NCBI RefSeq assembly: GCF_001654965.1
Contig: NZ_LXEV01000018.1
Coordinates: 146,173-210,172, forward strand
Reading direction: 5' to 3'
DNA: 64,000 nt
From: Proteus hauseri ATCC 700826
Lineage (GTDB): Bacteria; Pseudomonadota; Gammaproteobacteria; Enterobacterales; Enterobacteriaceae
Positions 1 through 9,428 of the stretch are shown piece after piece. The position numbers and the translations under genes are program-made. The notes beneath the pieces are model-generated. The model was not told the origin of the DNA, did not search any database, and saw only the letters and a program-made list of their open reading frames with translations. Within the stretch, counting starts at the first letter, position 1, and every line of letters starts with the position of its first letter.

Positions 1-505
1 CGTTGCTAGGCAAAATACCCTACCTAAATAGTGTTAAAAAGCATGATTTTACACCGTATTTAAACTTTTCCGCGTTAAAAATAGACTAATTTTGTTTAAC
101 AAACAGATAAAGTTAGCGAAGATATTTAATTGTAATATAAAAATAAAAAAAATAAATTTCGCTGATTTTTATCGATTTTTAATCAGTGAAAAAAAGACGT
201 AACTTACCGAGGAATAACAACTTTGTGTAGTTATCCACTATTCCTGTGGATAACCTTGTGTATTACCATTATAAAAATACGCTGAATCGAGAGAAGACAA
301 GGCATTGACAAAGATTGATGTTATTCTCAACTTTTATTTTTTATTGTTTTTTATCAGTTAGTTAAATAAAAGCAATAGAGTGGTTCACCTGATTTGTTTG
401 CTAAGAATAATTCAAACATTGGGGCTTGATTTTTTTAAAAAAACCAGTTTTAAAACTGGGGATAACCTAAGCTTAATTATTCAGACAAATTTTAATAGAT
501 AGAGA
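1..505. other. Non-coding AT-rich region upstream of uvrB
   Basis: No convincing coding frame was found here. The stretch is very AT-rich. It holds an inverted pair of DnaA-box-like 9-mers (separate entry) and ends at the uvrB promoter. In E. coli the bio operon lies upstream of uvrB; no bioD end is visible here. Confidence 0.6.
230..254. promoter_or_regulatory. Inverted pair of DnaA-box-like sites
   Basis: TTATCCACT at 231-239 (one mismatch to the DnaA consensus TTATNCACA) faces TGTGGATAA at 245-253, whose reverse complement TTATCCACA is a perfect box. With the flanking G and C they form an inverted repeat with 9-bp arms. E. coli uvrB is also reported to have DnaA boxes in its far-upstream promoter region, so a conserved regulatory role is plausible. 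Binding itself is inferred. Confidence 0.5.
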
Positions 506-533
506 TTGAAGCTGGATTTTTATCCAGTATTAT
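506..533 (+). promoter_or_regulatory. uvrB promoter with embedded LexA box
   Basis: CTGGATTTTTATCCAG at 512-527 fits the LexA pattern CTG-N10-CAG and closely resembles the E. coli uvrB SOS box. It exactly fills the 16-bp spacer between a possible -35 TTGAAG (506-511) and -10 TATTAT (528-533). Bound LexA would therefore cover the promoter, so uvrB is very likely SOS-induced. Confidence 0.85.
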
Positions 534-561
534 AAGAGGGAGGTTGTTAGGAGATGAGAAT

Positions 562-2571
562 ATGAGCAAAGCGTTCAAACTGCATTCAGAATTTAAGCCC
601 GCAGGCGACCAACCCGCGGCTATCGCTTCATTATGTGAAGGGCTAGAAGATGGTCTGGCACACCAAACTCTTTTAGGGGTAACAGGGTCGGGTAAAACAT
701 TCACTATTGCCAATGTGATTGCAAACCTTAATCGCCCAACGATGGTACTGGCACCCAATAAAACATTGGCAGCTCAACTTTATAGTGAAATGAAAGAGTT
801 CTTTCCTGATAATGCGGTAGAATATTTTGTCTCTTACTATGACTATTACCAGCCAGAAGCCTATGTACCGAGTTCCGATACCTTTATCGAAAAAGACGCT
901 TCTGTTAACGAACATATCGAACAAATGCGTTTATCGGCAACGAAAGCACTATTAGAGCGTAAAGACGTTATTGTTGTGTCATCGGTTTCAGCTATTTATG
1001 GTTTGGGTGATCCTGATAGCTATTTGAAAATGATGCTACATCTTACTAACGGCATGATTATCGACCAACGTGCTATTTTGCGTCGCTTAGCTGACTTGCA
1101 ATATACCCGTAACGATCAAGCTTTTCAGCGAGGCACCTTCCGTGTCCGAGGTGAAGTTATCGATATCTTTCCTGCTGAGTCTGATGACTATGCATTACGC
1201 GTTGAGTTATTTGATGAAGAAGTTGAACGGTTATCACTGTTTGATCCACTAACAGGTCAAATTCACTATAACGTTCCTCGTTTTACGGTTTATCCTAAAA
1301 CTCACTATGTAACACCTCGTGAACGCATTCTTGATGCGATGGAAAAAATCAAAGTTGAGCTGGCTGAACGACGAAAAGTATTATTAGAAAACGATAAATT
1401 GGTCGAAGAACAACGTGTTTCTCAGCGGACTCAATTTGATTTAGAAATGATGAATGAATTGGGATATTGCTCTGGTATCGAAAACTACTCACGTTACCTT
1501 TCTGGCCGAGGTCCTGGTGAACCACCTCCAACGCTATTTGATTACTTACCTGCTAATGGATTATTAGTCATTGATGAATCACACGTTACCATCCCACAAA
1601 TAGGTGGAATGTATAAAGGTGATCGCTCGCGTAAAGAAACATTAGTCGAATATGGTTTTAGGTTGCCTTCTGCTCTTGATAATCGTCCATTACGTTTTGA
1701 AGAGTTTGAAGCATTAGCACCTCAAACTATTTATGTGTCTGCAACTCCGGGTAAATATGAGCTAGAAAAATCAGGTACAGATATTGTTGAGCAAGTTGTT
1801 CGACCGACAGGCTTACTTGATCCCATTGTTGAAGTGCGACCAGTTGCAACTCAGGTTGATGATCTACTTTCTGAAATACGCATTCGTGCTGCCAAAAATG
1901 AGCGTGTATTAGTTACAACGCTGACTAAAAGAATGGCTGAAGACTTAACCGAATATCTTGAAGAGCACGGTGAACGTGTTCGCTATTTACACTCTGATAT
2001 CGATACAGTTGAACGTGTTGAAATTATTCGTGATTTACGTCTTGGTGAGTTTGATGTGCTGGTGGGTATCAACTTATTAAGGGAAGGGCTGGATATGCCA
2101 GAAGTCTCTTTGGTTGCAATTTTAGATGCTGATAAAGAAGGTTTCTTACGCTCAGAACGCTCTCTTATTCAAACCATCGGTCGTGCTGCTCGTAACCTTG
2201 AAGGTCGGGCTATTTTATATGGTGATAGGATCACCGATTCAATGGCAAAAGCGATAGACGAAACAGAACGCCGTCGTGAGAAGCAACAGCAGTTTAACTT
2301 AGAAAATGGCATTGTACCAAAAGGGTTAAATAAGAAAGTTGGTGATATTCTAAAAATTGGTCAGCCATCGCAAGGACGTAATAAAAAAGGCCATAAATCG
2401 GCTAATGCAGAAGATAGTTACCCACTGCTTTCAACGCAAGAGTTAGAAAAAGAGATCCAACGTTTAGAAGCACTAATGTATCAACATGCTAAAGATCTTG
2501 AGTTTGAAAAAGCCGCAGGGCTTCGTGATAAGCTTCAAGCATTAAGAGCGCAATTTATCGCTAATTCTTAA
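562..2571 (+). CDS. uvrB: Excinuclease ABC subunit UvrB
   Basis: This is the DNA damage-verification helicase of nucleotide excision repair. It is loaded by UvrA and then recruits UvrC for dual incision. The 669-aa product has the Walker A motif GVTGSGKT near residues 39-46, the [10 protein letters not shown] beta-hairpin region that probes the lesion, helicase motifs ending in QTIGRAARN, and a C-terminal UVR motif ([12 protein letters not shown]) for UvrC contact. I chose the ATG at 562 because GGAG lies 8 bases upstream and the protein then aligns with E. coli MSKPFKL; a TTG at 544 is in frame but less likely. A LexA box precedes the gene. Length and domains are normal for the family. Confidence 0.98.
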   Translation: MSKAFKLHSEFKPAGDQPAAIASLCEGLEDGLAHQTLLGVTGSGKTFTIANVIANLNRPTMVLAPNKTLAAQLYSEMKEFFPDNAVEYFVSYYDYYQPEAYVPSSDTFIEKDASVNEHIEQMRLSATKALLERKDVIVVSSVSAIYGLGDPDSYLKMMLHLTNGMIIDQRAILRRLADLQYTRNDQAFQRGTFRVRGEVIDIFPAESDDYALRVELFDEEVERLSLFDPLTGQIHYNVPRFTVYPKTHYVTPRERILDAMEKIKVELAERRKVLLENDKLVEEQRVSQRTQFDLEMMNELGYCSGIENYSRYLSGRGPGEPPPTLFDYLPANGLLVIDESHVTIPQIGGMYKGDRSRKETLVEYGFRLPSALDNRPLRFEEFEALAPQTIYVSATPGKYELEKSGTDIVEQVVRPTGLLDPIVEVRPVATQVDDLLSEIRIRAAKNERVLVTTLTKRMAEDLTEYLEEHGERVRYLHSDIDTVERVEIIRDLRLGEFDVLVGINLLREGLDMPEVSLVAILDADKEGFLRSERSLIQTIGRAARNLEGRAILYGDRITDSMAKAIDETERRREKQQQFNLENGIVPKGLNKKVGDILKIGQPSQGRNKKGHKSANAEDSYPLLSTQELEKEIQRLEALMYQHAKDLEFEKAAGLRDKLQALRAQFIANS

Positions 2572-2649
2572 CATTATATTTTAAGATATAAGTTAAGCTG
2601 TAAATCTATTGGTATAGATTTAAAAACATAGGCTTAAGGGCATAAGCTT

Positions 2650-2706
2650 AAAGGCATAATACGACAAGTATTATTAATATATCTGTCTGTCATTATGCCT
2701 TTTCTC
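2650..2706 (+). terminator. Possible uvrB terminator
   Basis: AAAGGCATAAT (2650-2660) pairs with ATTATGCCTTT (2692-2702), followed by a T-rich run. The loop is long, about 31 bases, so termination efficiency is uncertain. Confidence 0.45.
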
Positions 2707-2823
2707 TTTTATCTTCGACAATTTATCCAATTGTTATTCCCTTAATAAGCTTGTGCTGTTTAAATACCTTAAACAGAGAGTCTCAATTATTCAAAAAGAT
2801 AAAAAAGACATTAAGGATAGTGA

Positions 2824-3774
2824 ATGAGTGGTTATGTTGTGGCAGGGTTTCCAAGCTCTGTGGGTGTAATTATTGGTGTTTTTTTCCTCGTTCTGCTTTT
2901 TAAGTGGTTACGTAAGTTTGCTATAAAAGGTAGCGATTCGTCGAAGCCACCAAAAGTGCAGGGATCTAATCTTGTTGTAGAAGAAAATAATCAGCCCCCA
3001 GTTCTATTGCCTAATGAATGGGGATTATATGTTGGGATGCCTTATGCCGTAATGAATGAATGGGCATATAATGATTATCAAAAAAGTGAAAGTGATGGTG
3101 GATTATCTTCCGGTTGGGGAATTAACGACCGCTGGGATTTAATTTATCAACTTTATTGGTTATTAACTCAAGGCCACACCTACGATTTTTATCAACTCCG
3201 TGATCAAATTGTCGATGCTAAAGATGGCGATATTCAGTCAATGAAAAATGATATTTTATTATCTGAGTTAACTGAAAATGATAAGAATGAACGCCTTTGG
3301 CAAATTGATATGATGAGCACCAACAGAATGAATATTCTTAATGGCAAATATTTAATTTGGGATTTTTGCCGTTTTAGTAAGCTCTGTTTAGAAGGTTGTA
3401 AACAAGGCTATATTACTCAACAAGAAGCACAAACATGGTCATTAATGAGCGCGTCTATGTTACGTCGTGTTTATGATGGTTGGGAAGATATGTGGAAAAA
3501 CTTTATTGCTACACGTTGGTTATGGGCAAGTGGCGATCAAGATTGGGTTTCTTCTCATCAAACATTTTCAGATACTATTCAAAATATCATTAATGCAGAA
3601 GGTACCTTGGCAACAGAAGAAAATTGGTTAATGGATTTACCTCCGCTTGATCTTATGTCTTTTACTCGTACTGTTGCCGGGTTAGGGCTTATGAAAGAAG
3701 ATAAACCGATGACGCTTGATGAAATAGAGGAAGTAATTAGCCAGCGTATCACACTGAAAAAGCTTAATAGTTAG
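2824..3774 (+). CDS. DUF1266 family membrane-anchored protein
   Basis: The 316-aa product has one hydrophobic segment near residues 9-26, then a polar linker. The C-terminal two-thirds is Trp-rich, with the pattern GWGINDRWDLIYQLYWL near residues 99-115 and a WLWASGDQDW stretch, typical of DUF1266 proteins such as E. coli YbeR and YbeU. The biochemical role of that family is not established. One N-terminal anchor suggests the domain sits at the membrane. It is a single-gene unit between uvrB and the convergent yvcK gene, closed by a bidirectional terminator. The start ATG follows AAGGA by about 7 bases. Confidence 0.8.
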   Translation: MSGYVVAGFPSSVGVIIGVFFLVLLFKWLRKFAIKGSDSSKPPKVQGSNLVVEENNQPPVLLPNEWGLYVGMPYAVMNEWAYNDYQKSESDGGLSSGWGINDRWDLIYQLYWLLTQGHTYDFYQLRDQIVDAKDGDIQSMKNDILLSELTENDKNERLWQIDMMSTNRMNILNGKYLIWDFCRFSKLCLEGCKQGYITQQEAQTWSLMSASMLRRVYDGWEDMWKNFIATRWLWASGDQDWVSSHQTFSDTIQNIINAEGTLATEENWLMDLPPLDLMSFTRTVAGLGLMKEDKPMTLDEIEEVISQRITLKKLNS

Positions 3775-3843
3775 GTAAATTACATTGTATTTAATCGTTT
3801 ATTTGTAGATGTAATTAATGATTATGTGAGGCTATTAAACGCA

Positions 3844-3887
3844 AAAAACCGCACCTTTAAGATAATATTCTCTGGTGCGGTTTTTAT
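3844..3887. terminator. Bidirectional terminator between convergent genes
   Basis: AAAAACCGCACC (3844-3855) pairs with GGTGCGGTTTTT (3874-3885). A- and T-runs on the two sides let it serve both the DUF1266 gene and the opposite-strand yvcK gene. Confidence 0.85.
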
Positions 3888-4026
3888 TTAACTCATTTAT
3901 ATTTAACTCGTCACGAAAGATAATATAAAAATAATTTACTTGCGTTGCTATATCAAAAATTAGCATAATGATTTTTTATCATTTTGTTTTTACAAGATTA
4001 TTTTTAGTAAACTATTTTTTATCACA

Positions 4027-4965
4027 TTATTTTGTGGTGTGACTTAATGCGTTACGTTGTCCTAATTGTTGCAATGTTAACTCTATCGCTTTACTTAAAA
4101 GATGACGATCATGACGATATGGGACATCTTTTGCTTCTAATTGTGCTTGCACAATTAATCGGCCTTTCATTGATTCGTATTGTGTTTCAGGACTAAGGAT
4201 CACGGCATCTATGGTTTGAGAACCAATATAGGTTTCCATCATGGCGATTTTATCTGACATCGTCATACTTGCCGCCGCAGGGCTAAGTTCCTTACCTAAG
4301 TTAGCAATATATATAGTCGTTGCACTACTACGTCGTAATGCTTGAGCAAGTTCTGGCAACAATAATAACGGCATTAAACTGGTAAAAAAGCTACCAGGAC
4401 CAATTAAAATTAAATCAGCTTGTTCTATCGCTTCTATCGCTTCTCGTGTTGTGGGTACTTTAGGATAAAGGTCTAATTTTTTAGGGATTGTAGGTAAATT
4501 ATCGACATTAACTTCACCGTAAATTTCGCGATCTTCATCATCAATAGCCATTAAATCGACAGCTTGTTCAGACATCGGAATTAAATGGGCATTAACTCTT
4601 AATAAACCACGAATAAGATTGATTGCTTCAAGCGGTCTAACACTTAAGTTATCTAGTGCTTTAAGCATGAGATTGCCTAAATTATGACCTGCTAGCTCAC
4701 CGGTACCTGAAAAACGATATTCAAACATTGCAGAAGCCACAGAAGGCTCTGTAATTAATTGATTAATGCAATTACGCATATCTCCCCAAGCAATACCGCC
4801 TTCTTCTTGGCGAATACGGCCTGTAGAGCCACCATTATCTGTTGTGGTTACAATACCTGTAAGGCGAGAGCCTAAATAGGAAAGTGCAGAAAGCACGCGT
4901 CCAAGGCCATGACCACCACCAAGGGCAACAACACGATCTAAATCACTTAGTGTGCGATTTCGCAT
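4027..4965 (-). CDS. ybhK: YvcK/CofD-like protein (YbhK)
   Basis: The product is 312 aa. The N-terminus [14 protein letters not shown] is the glycine-rich nucleotide-binding loop of the YvcK/CofD superfamily. [12 protein letters not shown] near residues 41-52 and the IGPGSF segment near 189-194 are also family signatures. YvcK proteins bind UDP-sugars and are linked to cell-wall and carbon-source balance in Gram-positive bacteria; the E. coli homologue YbhK is not well defined. The location just upstream of moaA, in divergent orientation, is the same as in E. coli. No unusual feature was seen. Confidence 0.93.
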   Translation of the reverse strand: MRNRTLSDLDRVVALGGGHGLGRVLSALSYLGSRLTGIVTTTDNGGSTGRIRQEEGGIAWGDMRNCINQLITEPSVASAMFEYRFSGTGELAGHNLGNLMLKALDNLSVRPLEAINLIRGLLRVNAHLIPMSEQAVDLMAIDDEDREIYGEVNVDNLPTIPKKLDLYPKVPTTREAIEAIEQADLILIGPGSFFTSLMPLLLLPELAQALRRSSATTIYIANLGKELSPAAASMTMSDKIAMMETYIGSQTIDAVILSPETQYESMKGRLIVQAQLEAKDVPYRHDRHLLSKAIELTLQQLGQRNALSHTTK

Positions 4966-5252
4966 ATTTGTCCTGTTTAATTTTAAAAATTTGCGGCTAA
5001 TTTATCACAATTATTTTTTAAGCCTATGATCACGGCGTGATTTCATCACATTCTTAGTTTTAATTTACTATTAGTAGCCTATTATTTAACCAAAGAAAGT
5101 GGTTTTACTTATGTTATTAAAGAGACTGAAGTGTCGTAAGTCGTTGTATTGTAAATTATATAGCGAAAACAAAGTTCGCTTTTTACCAAATTAGAAGGTA
5201 GAATCCACACTAATTATATAGGTATAAGAAACCTGTCAAAAACAGGTAAAGA

Positions 5253-5372
5253 TTAACTCCTAGCCTTAACATCTAAGTCGAAAACTGTTGTGAACGATAT
5301 GATGTTCTGGCCGTGGCTCAAGCCACCAGGGTGCAAGGTAGAAATGCCAGCATCTCCCGAATTTGGAAAGGT
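5253..5372 (+). ncRNA. Molybdenum cofactor (Moco) riboswitch
   Basis: The leader of moaA carries the hallmark 5' block AACTCCTAGCC (5255-5265) and the 3' block GAAATGCCAGCATCTCCCGA (5341-5360), followed by the AAAGG ribosome site. Between them lies the GGCTCAAGCC hairpin (5314-5323). These blocks match the Moco RNA motif in the same place in the E. coli moa leader, where the cofactor represses moa expression. The exact ends were judged by eye. A small hairpin ACCTGT/ACAGGT lies just upstream (5231-5247). Confidence 0.9.
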
Positions 5373-5378
5373 GTTATT

Positions 5379-6359
5379 ATGCAACAACTCGTTGATGCGT
5401 TTTCCCGTAAGTTTTTTTATCTACGTCTCTCTATCACCGACGTATGTAATTTCCGTTGTACTTATTGCTTACCCAATGGTTATAAGCCTAATGGTCATAA
5501 GTCATTCCTTTCGTTAGATGAAATTCGCAGACTGACACAATCCTTCGCTGCCCTTGGTACAGAAAAAATTCGTTTAACTGGTGGCGAACCAACAATGCGT
5601 CGCGATTTTACCGATATTATCGCGACTATTAACGAAGAACCTTCCATCAAAAAAATCGCTGTTACGACTAATGGCTACCGCTTAGCACGTGATGTTGCTC
5701 AATGGCGCGATGCTGGTTTAAGTGCGATTAATGTTAGTGTTGACAGTTTAGATCCCCGCCAATTCCATGCTATTACAGGGCAAGATAAATTCTCTTTAGT
5801 TATGGAGGGCATTGATGCCGCATTTAGTGCTGGTTTCGAAAAAGTAAAAGTAAACGTTGTGTTAATGCGTAACGTAAATGATAAAAATCTGCCAGATTTC
5901 CTTCATTGGATAAAAGACCGACCCATTCAGTTGCGTTTTATTGAATTAATGGAAACTGGAGATGGCAGCGATATTTTTAACCGCTTTCATCTATCTGGTG
6001 AAGTTATCCGACAACGCTTATTAAATGAAGGTTGGATACAAATTCCTCGCGCTCGTAGTGACGGGCCTGCTCAAGTATTTACTCATCCTGATTATCAAGG
6101 TGAAATTGGTCTTATCATGCCTTATGAAAAAGACTTTTGCCTGACTTGTAATCGCTTACGCGTTTCTGCTATTGGTAATCTCCATCTATGCTTATTTGGC
6201 GAAAATGGCATTCCGCTGCGTGATTTACTGGCTGACGATTATCAGCAAGAAGCCTTACAGCAACGCATTCAGGGTGGTCTTCTTCATAAACGAGAAACGC
6301 ATTTTCTACATCAGGGCGATAGCGGTATTACACCGAACTTGTCCGTTATTGGTGGATAA
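5379..6359 (+). CDS. moaA: GTP 3',8-cyclase MoaA
   Basis: This radical SAM enzyme converts GTP to 3',8-cyclo-7,8-dihydro-GTP, the first step of molybdenum cofactor synthesis. The 326-aa product carries the N-terminal SAM/Fe-S motif CNFRCTYC (Cys 23, 27, 30) and the C-terminal cluster CLTCNRL followed by another Cys about 14 residues on. It ends in the Gly-Gly tail needed for activity (SVIGG). The ATG at 5379 is preceded by GGAAAGG and aligns with E. coli MoaA. The open frame runs back through the riboswitch to a GTG at 5313, but that extension is the RNA element and not protein. First gene of moaACDE. Confidence 0.97.
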   Translation: MQQLVDAFSRKFFYLRLSITDVCNFRCTYCLPNGYKPNGHKSFLSLDEIRRLTQSFAALGTEKIRLTGGEPTMRRDFTDIIATINEEPSIKKIAVTTNGYRLARDVAQWRDAGLSAINVSVDSLDPRQFHAITGQDKFSLVMEGIDAAFSAGFEKVKVNVVLMRNVNDKNLPDFLHWIKDRPIQLRFIELMETGDGSDIFNRFHLSGEVIRQRLLNEGWIQIPRARSDGPAQVFTHPDYQGEIGLIMPYEKDFCLTCNRLRVSAIGNLHLCLFGENGIPLRDLLADDYQQEALQQRIQGGLLHKRETHFLHQGDSGITPNLSVIGG

Positions 6360-6400
6360 TTTTTCTCGCTCTGTTATTCCGTTAATTTCAGGAGTTGTGC

Positions 6401-6880
6401 ATGTCTCAACTAACTCATATTAATGCCGCCGGTGAAGCCCATATGGTGGATGTTAGCGCTAAGGCTGAAACTGTACGCGAAGCACGTGCTGAAGCCTTTG
6501 TAGAAATGTCGGCAGAAACATTAGCCATGATAACGCAAGGTAAGCACCATAAAGGTGATGTTTTCGCAACGGCACGTATTGCAGGCATTCAAGCAGCAAA
6601 AAGAACATGGGAATTAATTCCATTATGCCATCCGCTGTTATTAACCAAAGTAGAAGTCCGTTTAGAAGCACTCACTGAATCTAACTGTGTGCGCATTGAA
6701 TCGGTTTGCCGTTTAACTGGCAAAACAGGTGTTGAAATGGAAGCATTAACCGCGGCTTCTGTTGCCGCATTAACGATTTACGATATGTGCAAAGCGGTAC
6801 AAAAAGATATGGTGATAGGGCCTGTTCGTTTATTAGAAAAGACAGGTGGCAAATCAGGTCACTTTAAGGTGGAAGCATGA
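6401..6880 (+). CDS. moaC: Cyclic pyranopterin monophosphate synthase MoaC
   Basis: MoaC acts with MoaA to rearrange the cyclic GTP intermediate into cyclic pyranopterin monophosphate. The 159-aa protein starts [19 protein letters not shown], nearly as in E. coli, and keeps the [16 protein letters not shown] and [20 protein letters not shown] blocks that form the active site. The ATG at 6401 has GGAG at 6391-6394; the GTG two codons earlier is less likely. It follows moaA by 41 bases, where E. coli has moaB. Its stop overlaps the moaD start in an ATGA arrangement, so the two are probably translationally coupled. Confidence 0.97.
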   Translation: MSQLTHINAAGEAHMVDVSAKAETVREARAEAFVEMSAETLAMITQGKHHKGDVFATARIAGIQAAKRTWELIPLCHPLLLTKVEVRLEALTESNCVRIESVCRLTGKTGVEMEALTAASVAALTIYDMCKAVQKDMVIGPVRLLEKTGGKSGHFKVEA

Positions 6881-7122
6881 TTAAAGTTCTCTTTTTTGCT
6901 CAAGTTCGTGAACTAGTGGGTGTTGATTCATTAGAACTACCCTGTGAATACAAAACAGTAAATGATTTGCGTAATGCATTGATTGCTAAAGGTAAACGGT
7001 GGTCATTAGCACTGGAAGATGGCAAATTACTTTCAGCCGTTAATCAATCTTTTGTACAAGGTGAACATGTTCTTTGTGATGGTGATGAAATTGCCTTTTT
7101 TCCACCGGTAACAGGAGGATAA
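6877..7122 (+). CDS. moaD: Molybdopterin synthase small subunit MoaD
   Basis: This ubiquitin-like sulfur carrier supplies the dithiolene sulfurs of molybdopterin. The protein is 81 aa and ends in FFPPVTGG; the terminal Gly-Gly is adenylated by MoeB and converted to a thiocarboxylate. It starts inside the end of moaC (4-base overlap) and is followed after one base by moaE, with which it forms the heterotetrameric synthase. The matching activating enzyme, MoeB, is encoded at 38.8 kb in this window. Confidence 0.96.
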   Translation: MIKVLFFAQVRELVGVDSLELPCEYKTVNDLRNALIAKGKRWSLALEDGKLLSAVNQSFVQGEHVLCDGDEIAFFPPVTGG

Positions 7123-7123
7123 A

Positions 7124-7585
7124 ATGAGCGCCGTAACGCATATTTCTGTTCAAACTGAAAATTTTAGTGTTGGTGAGCAATATCAATGGTTATCTGAATG
7201 TGAAAGTGACGGTGCTGTTGTCACTTTTACCGGTAAAGTACGCAACCATAATTTAGGCGATGCCGTAAGTGCACTAACTTTAGAGCACTACCCTGGCATG
7301 ACAGAAAAAGCGCTGCACGATATTGTCACCGAAGCTCGTTCTCGTTGGCCTTTACAGCGTATTAGTGTTATTCATCGAGTTGGTCGATTAAATATTGGTG
7401 AAGAAATTGTGTTTGTAGGAGTAACCAGCTCTCATCGCAATAGTGCTTTTGAATCCGCTGAATTTATTATGGATTTTTTAAAAACGCGTGCACCATTTTG
7501 GAAAAAAGAAGGTTTATCTGAAGATAATGAACGTTGGGTAGATGCTCGTCAAAGTGATCACGACTCTGCCGAGCGCTGGGAATAA
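7124..7585 (+). CDS. moaE: Molybdopterin synthase catalytic subunit MoaE
   Basis: The large subunit of molybdopterin synthase accepts the MoaD thiocarboxylate tail and sulfurates precursor Z. The 153-aa protein contains GAVVTFTGKVRNHN near residues 30-43, LEHYPGM near 53-59, VGVTSSHRNSAFES near 100-113 and the catalytic lysine region APFWKKE near 125-131, as in E. coli MoaE. An AGGAGG site overlapping the end of moaD precedes the ATG. Last gene of the operon. Only a weak, AT-only hairpin (7592-7611) follows. Confidence 0.97.
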   Translation: MSAVTHISVQTENFSVGEQYQWLSECESDGAVVTFTGKVRNHNLGDAVSALTLEHYPGMTEKALHDIVTEARSRWPLQRISVIHRVGRLNIGEEIVFVGVTSSHRNSAFESAEFIMDFLKTRAPFWKKEGLSEDNERWVDARQSDHDSAERWE

Positions 7586-7775
7586 ATTGATGTAGTTAAT
7601 TAAACACTACATTAATTTACCTAAATTTATTTTCTGGTGACATTTCATACAGTTTATTTCGTGGAAATGTAAAATCAGTGTGATAAAATTAAATCCTAAT
7701 GAGCTAACCATTAGCTCTTTACTGAAAACGTTATTACTAAACCTAACGTATCACTATGATTAAAGGGTAATCATC

Positions 7776-8486
7776 ATGGATCGATTTTCACGTTCAAATG
7801 ATTCAATAGTGCAGCGCACCGGTTCTGGCTTACAAACCTTTATGGCTCAGGTTTATGGTTGGATGACGGTAGGGCTGTTACTGACAGCGTTTGTTGCTCT
7901 TTATGTAGCATCAAGCGAAACATTACTTTCAATGATTTTTTCTAGCAATATCGTCTTTTTTGGTCTGATTATTGCTCAGTTAGGATTAGTGTTTGTATTA
8001 TCGGGAATGGTTCATAAAATGAGTGGCGCTGTAGCAACAACACTATTTATGCTCTATTCTGCGTTAACGGGTATCACTATTTCTAGCGTATTAATTGTTT
8101 ACACTGCGTCTTCTGTTGCGAGCACTTTCTTTATTTGTGCAGCAATGTTTGGTGCACTAAGTGTTTATGGTTATACCACTAAGCGTAGCTTAACCGGTAT
8201 GGGTAGCTTCCTGTTTATGGGGCTTATTGGTATCCTGCTTGCATCACTGGTTAACTTCTGGCTGAAAAGCCCGATGATGCATATGATCATCTCTTATGCT
8301 GGTGTGTTGATTTTCGCAGGCTTAACGGCTTACGATACTCAAAAGCTGAAAGATATGGGTAGTGAAATTAACCAAGAAGATAAAGAAAATATGCGTCGTT
8401 ACTCAATTATGGGTGCATTAACGCTTTATTTAGATTTCATCAACCTATTCTTAATGTTACTGCGTATTTTAGGAGATCGTCGTTAA
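7776..8486 (+). CDS. ybhL: Bax inhibitor-1 family membrane protein YbhL
   Basis: The 236-aa integral membrane protein has about seven hydrophobic segments and the BI-1/UPF0005 signature near its end (AYDTQKLKDMGSE, then a final segment with LYLDFINLFLMLLRILGDRR). BI-1 proteins of bacteria behave as pH-sensitive calcium leak channels in studied cases; the role of YbhL itself is not settled. It starts with ATG at 7776 after AAGGGTAA. It follows moaE by 190 bases, as in E. coli, and is probably its own transcript. Confidence 0.92.
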   Translation: MDRFSRSNDSIVQRTGSGLQTFMAQVYGWMTVGLLLTAFVALYVASSETLLSMIFSSNIVFFGLIIAQLGLVFVLSGMVHKMSGAVATTLFMLYSALTGITISSVLIVYTASSVASTFFICAAMFGALSVYGYTTKRSLTGMGSFLFMGLIGILLASLVNFWLKSPMMHMIISYAGVLIFAGLTAYDTQKLKDMGSEINQEDKENMRRYSIMGALTLYLDFINLFLMLLRILGDRR

Positions 8487-8531
8487 TTTCGATGATATCC
8501 ACTAAAAAAGCGATTTAGCTTTTATCGATAC

Positions 8532-8570
8532 AAAAAATCCCACAGCTAAATAGGTTGTGGGATTTTTTAT
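8532..8570. terminator. Bidirectional terminator ybhL / dauR-like gene
   Basis: AAAAAATCCCACA (8532-8544) pairs with TGTGGGATTTTTT (8556-8568). It separates two convergent genes. Confidence 0.88.
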
Positions 8571-8582
8571 TATTGCTATTAA

Positions 8583-9236
8583 TTATTCTTGTGAATTTAT
8601 TTTTCGAATATGTTTATAGATTGTTGCTGAACTTATACCTAATTCTGTGGATACAATTTTATGTGCTGCTGAAAATTCAAACATACCACAATCATGCAAC
8701 TCTTTGATTATTTCGAAATTTTTATTTTTACTCGGTATGTTTTTATTTGAGTAAACAGTATTCTTAATTGGTTCTAAATGATCTAGTATTAATTTGTTCA
8801 CATCCTGTGAGAAATTTTCATTTTTTGAATTATTATTTGCATTAATTAATTCAACCATCGCATTTAAAGGCATATCTAATGCCAAATTCATACAAACCAT
8901 ACCTATTGGCTGATCATCTAAATTCATAATTAGCGTTGAAGATGAACGAAATGGGCGAATATTTTTCATATTAAAATAAACTTCCCAAGACGAATGTTTC
9001 TTTCTAAAGCCAGCCAGCTTCTCAAGAGCGATGTTTGTAACAGGTGCACCAATAGTTCTGCCTGTGATATGTCCATTTGCAATATGGATTACAGAGCTGT
9101 GTAAATCTTCGAAGCTGTGTAAGACAACTTCACAATAAGGCCCAAAAAACTCGCCCAGACAATCAATCATCGGAATATAAGAACGAAGAAGCTTACGATC
9201 ATCTTCTGTAAATGTATGATTTATATTTATATCCAT
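8583..9236 (-). CDS. YheO/DauR-like transcriptional regulator
   Basis: The 217-aa protein has a YheO-type PAS domain in the N-terminal half (FGPYCEVVLHSFEDLHSSVIHIANGHITGR near residues 31-60) and a C-terminal helix-turn-helix (AHKIVSTELGISSATIYKHIRKI). This architecture matches DauR, which controls D-arginine catabolism in Pseudomonas, and many uncharacterised relatives that sit beside RidA genes. It diverges from the RidA-MFS-TIM barrel operon across a 192-base gap, so it very likely regulates that operon. The effector ligand is unknown. The reading frame is more AT-rich than the moa and ybh genes nearby, in line with acquisition by transfer. Confidence 0.85.
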   Translation of the reverse strand: MDININHTFTEDDRKLLRSYIPMIDCLGEFFGPYCEVVLHSFEDLHSSVIHIANGHITGRTIGAPVTNIALEKLAGFRKKHSSWEVYFNMKNIRPFRSSSTLIMNLDDQPIGMVCMNLALDMPLNAMVELINANNNSKNENFSQDVNKLILDHLEPIKNTVYSNKNIPSKNKNFEIIKELHDCGMFEFSAAHKIVSTELGISSATIYKHIRKINSQE

Positions 9237-9319
9237 ATTAAGTTACCCGCTCAAACTTTTCGTTAATTTTAGTCAAAGTGGTCAAATTATTCAACACTAA
9301 CAACCTAAAAAAATTACTG

Positions 9320-9338
9320 AGTAAAATATTTGTTTACT
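9320..9338. promoter_or_regulatory. Inverted repeat in dauR-like/ridA divergent promoter
   Basis: AGTAAA (9320-9325) and TTTACT (9333-9338) form perfect 6-bp arms with a 7-base spacer, between the divergent regulator and the ridA gene. This is a candidate operator for the PAS-HTH regulator. The assignment is by position only. Confidence 0.35.
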
Positions 9339-9428
9339 TAATCAAAAAATTGACGCCAATCACGGTTGGTAAGTTTTGTCTGTGGTTAAATACGCTCAAA
9401 TAAACGCATCAACAAAGGTAAGTTAAAA

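Noticed and set aside
5111..5194. A 27-codon ORF between yvcK and moaA with a basic, Cys-containing product (MLLKRLKCRKSLYCKLY...)
   Set aside because: No ribosome site, and the length is within chance for this AT-rich gap; it also lies ahead of a well-supported riboswitch leader.
5290..5517. Open frame on the plus strand across the riboswitch and start of moaA
   Set aside because: It is a shadow of moaA in another frame with no family resemblance.
7588..7618. Hairpin after moaE (TGTAGT/ACTACA)
   Set aside because: Stem is short and AT-rich with no real T-run, so I did not list it as a terminator.
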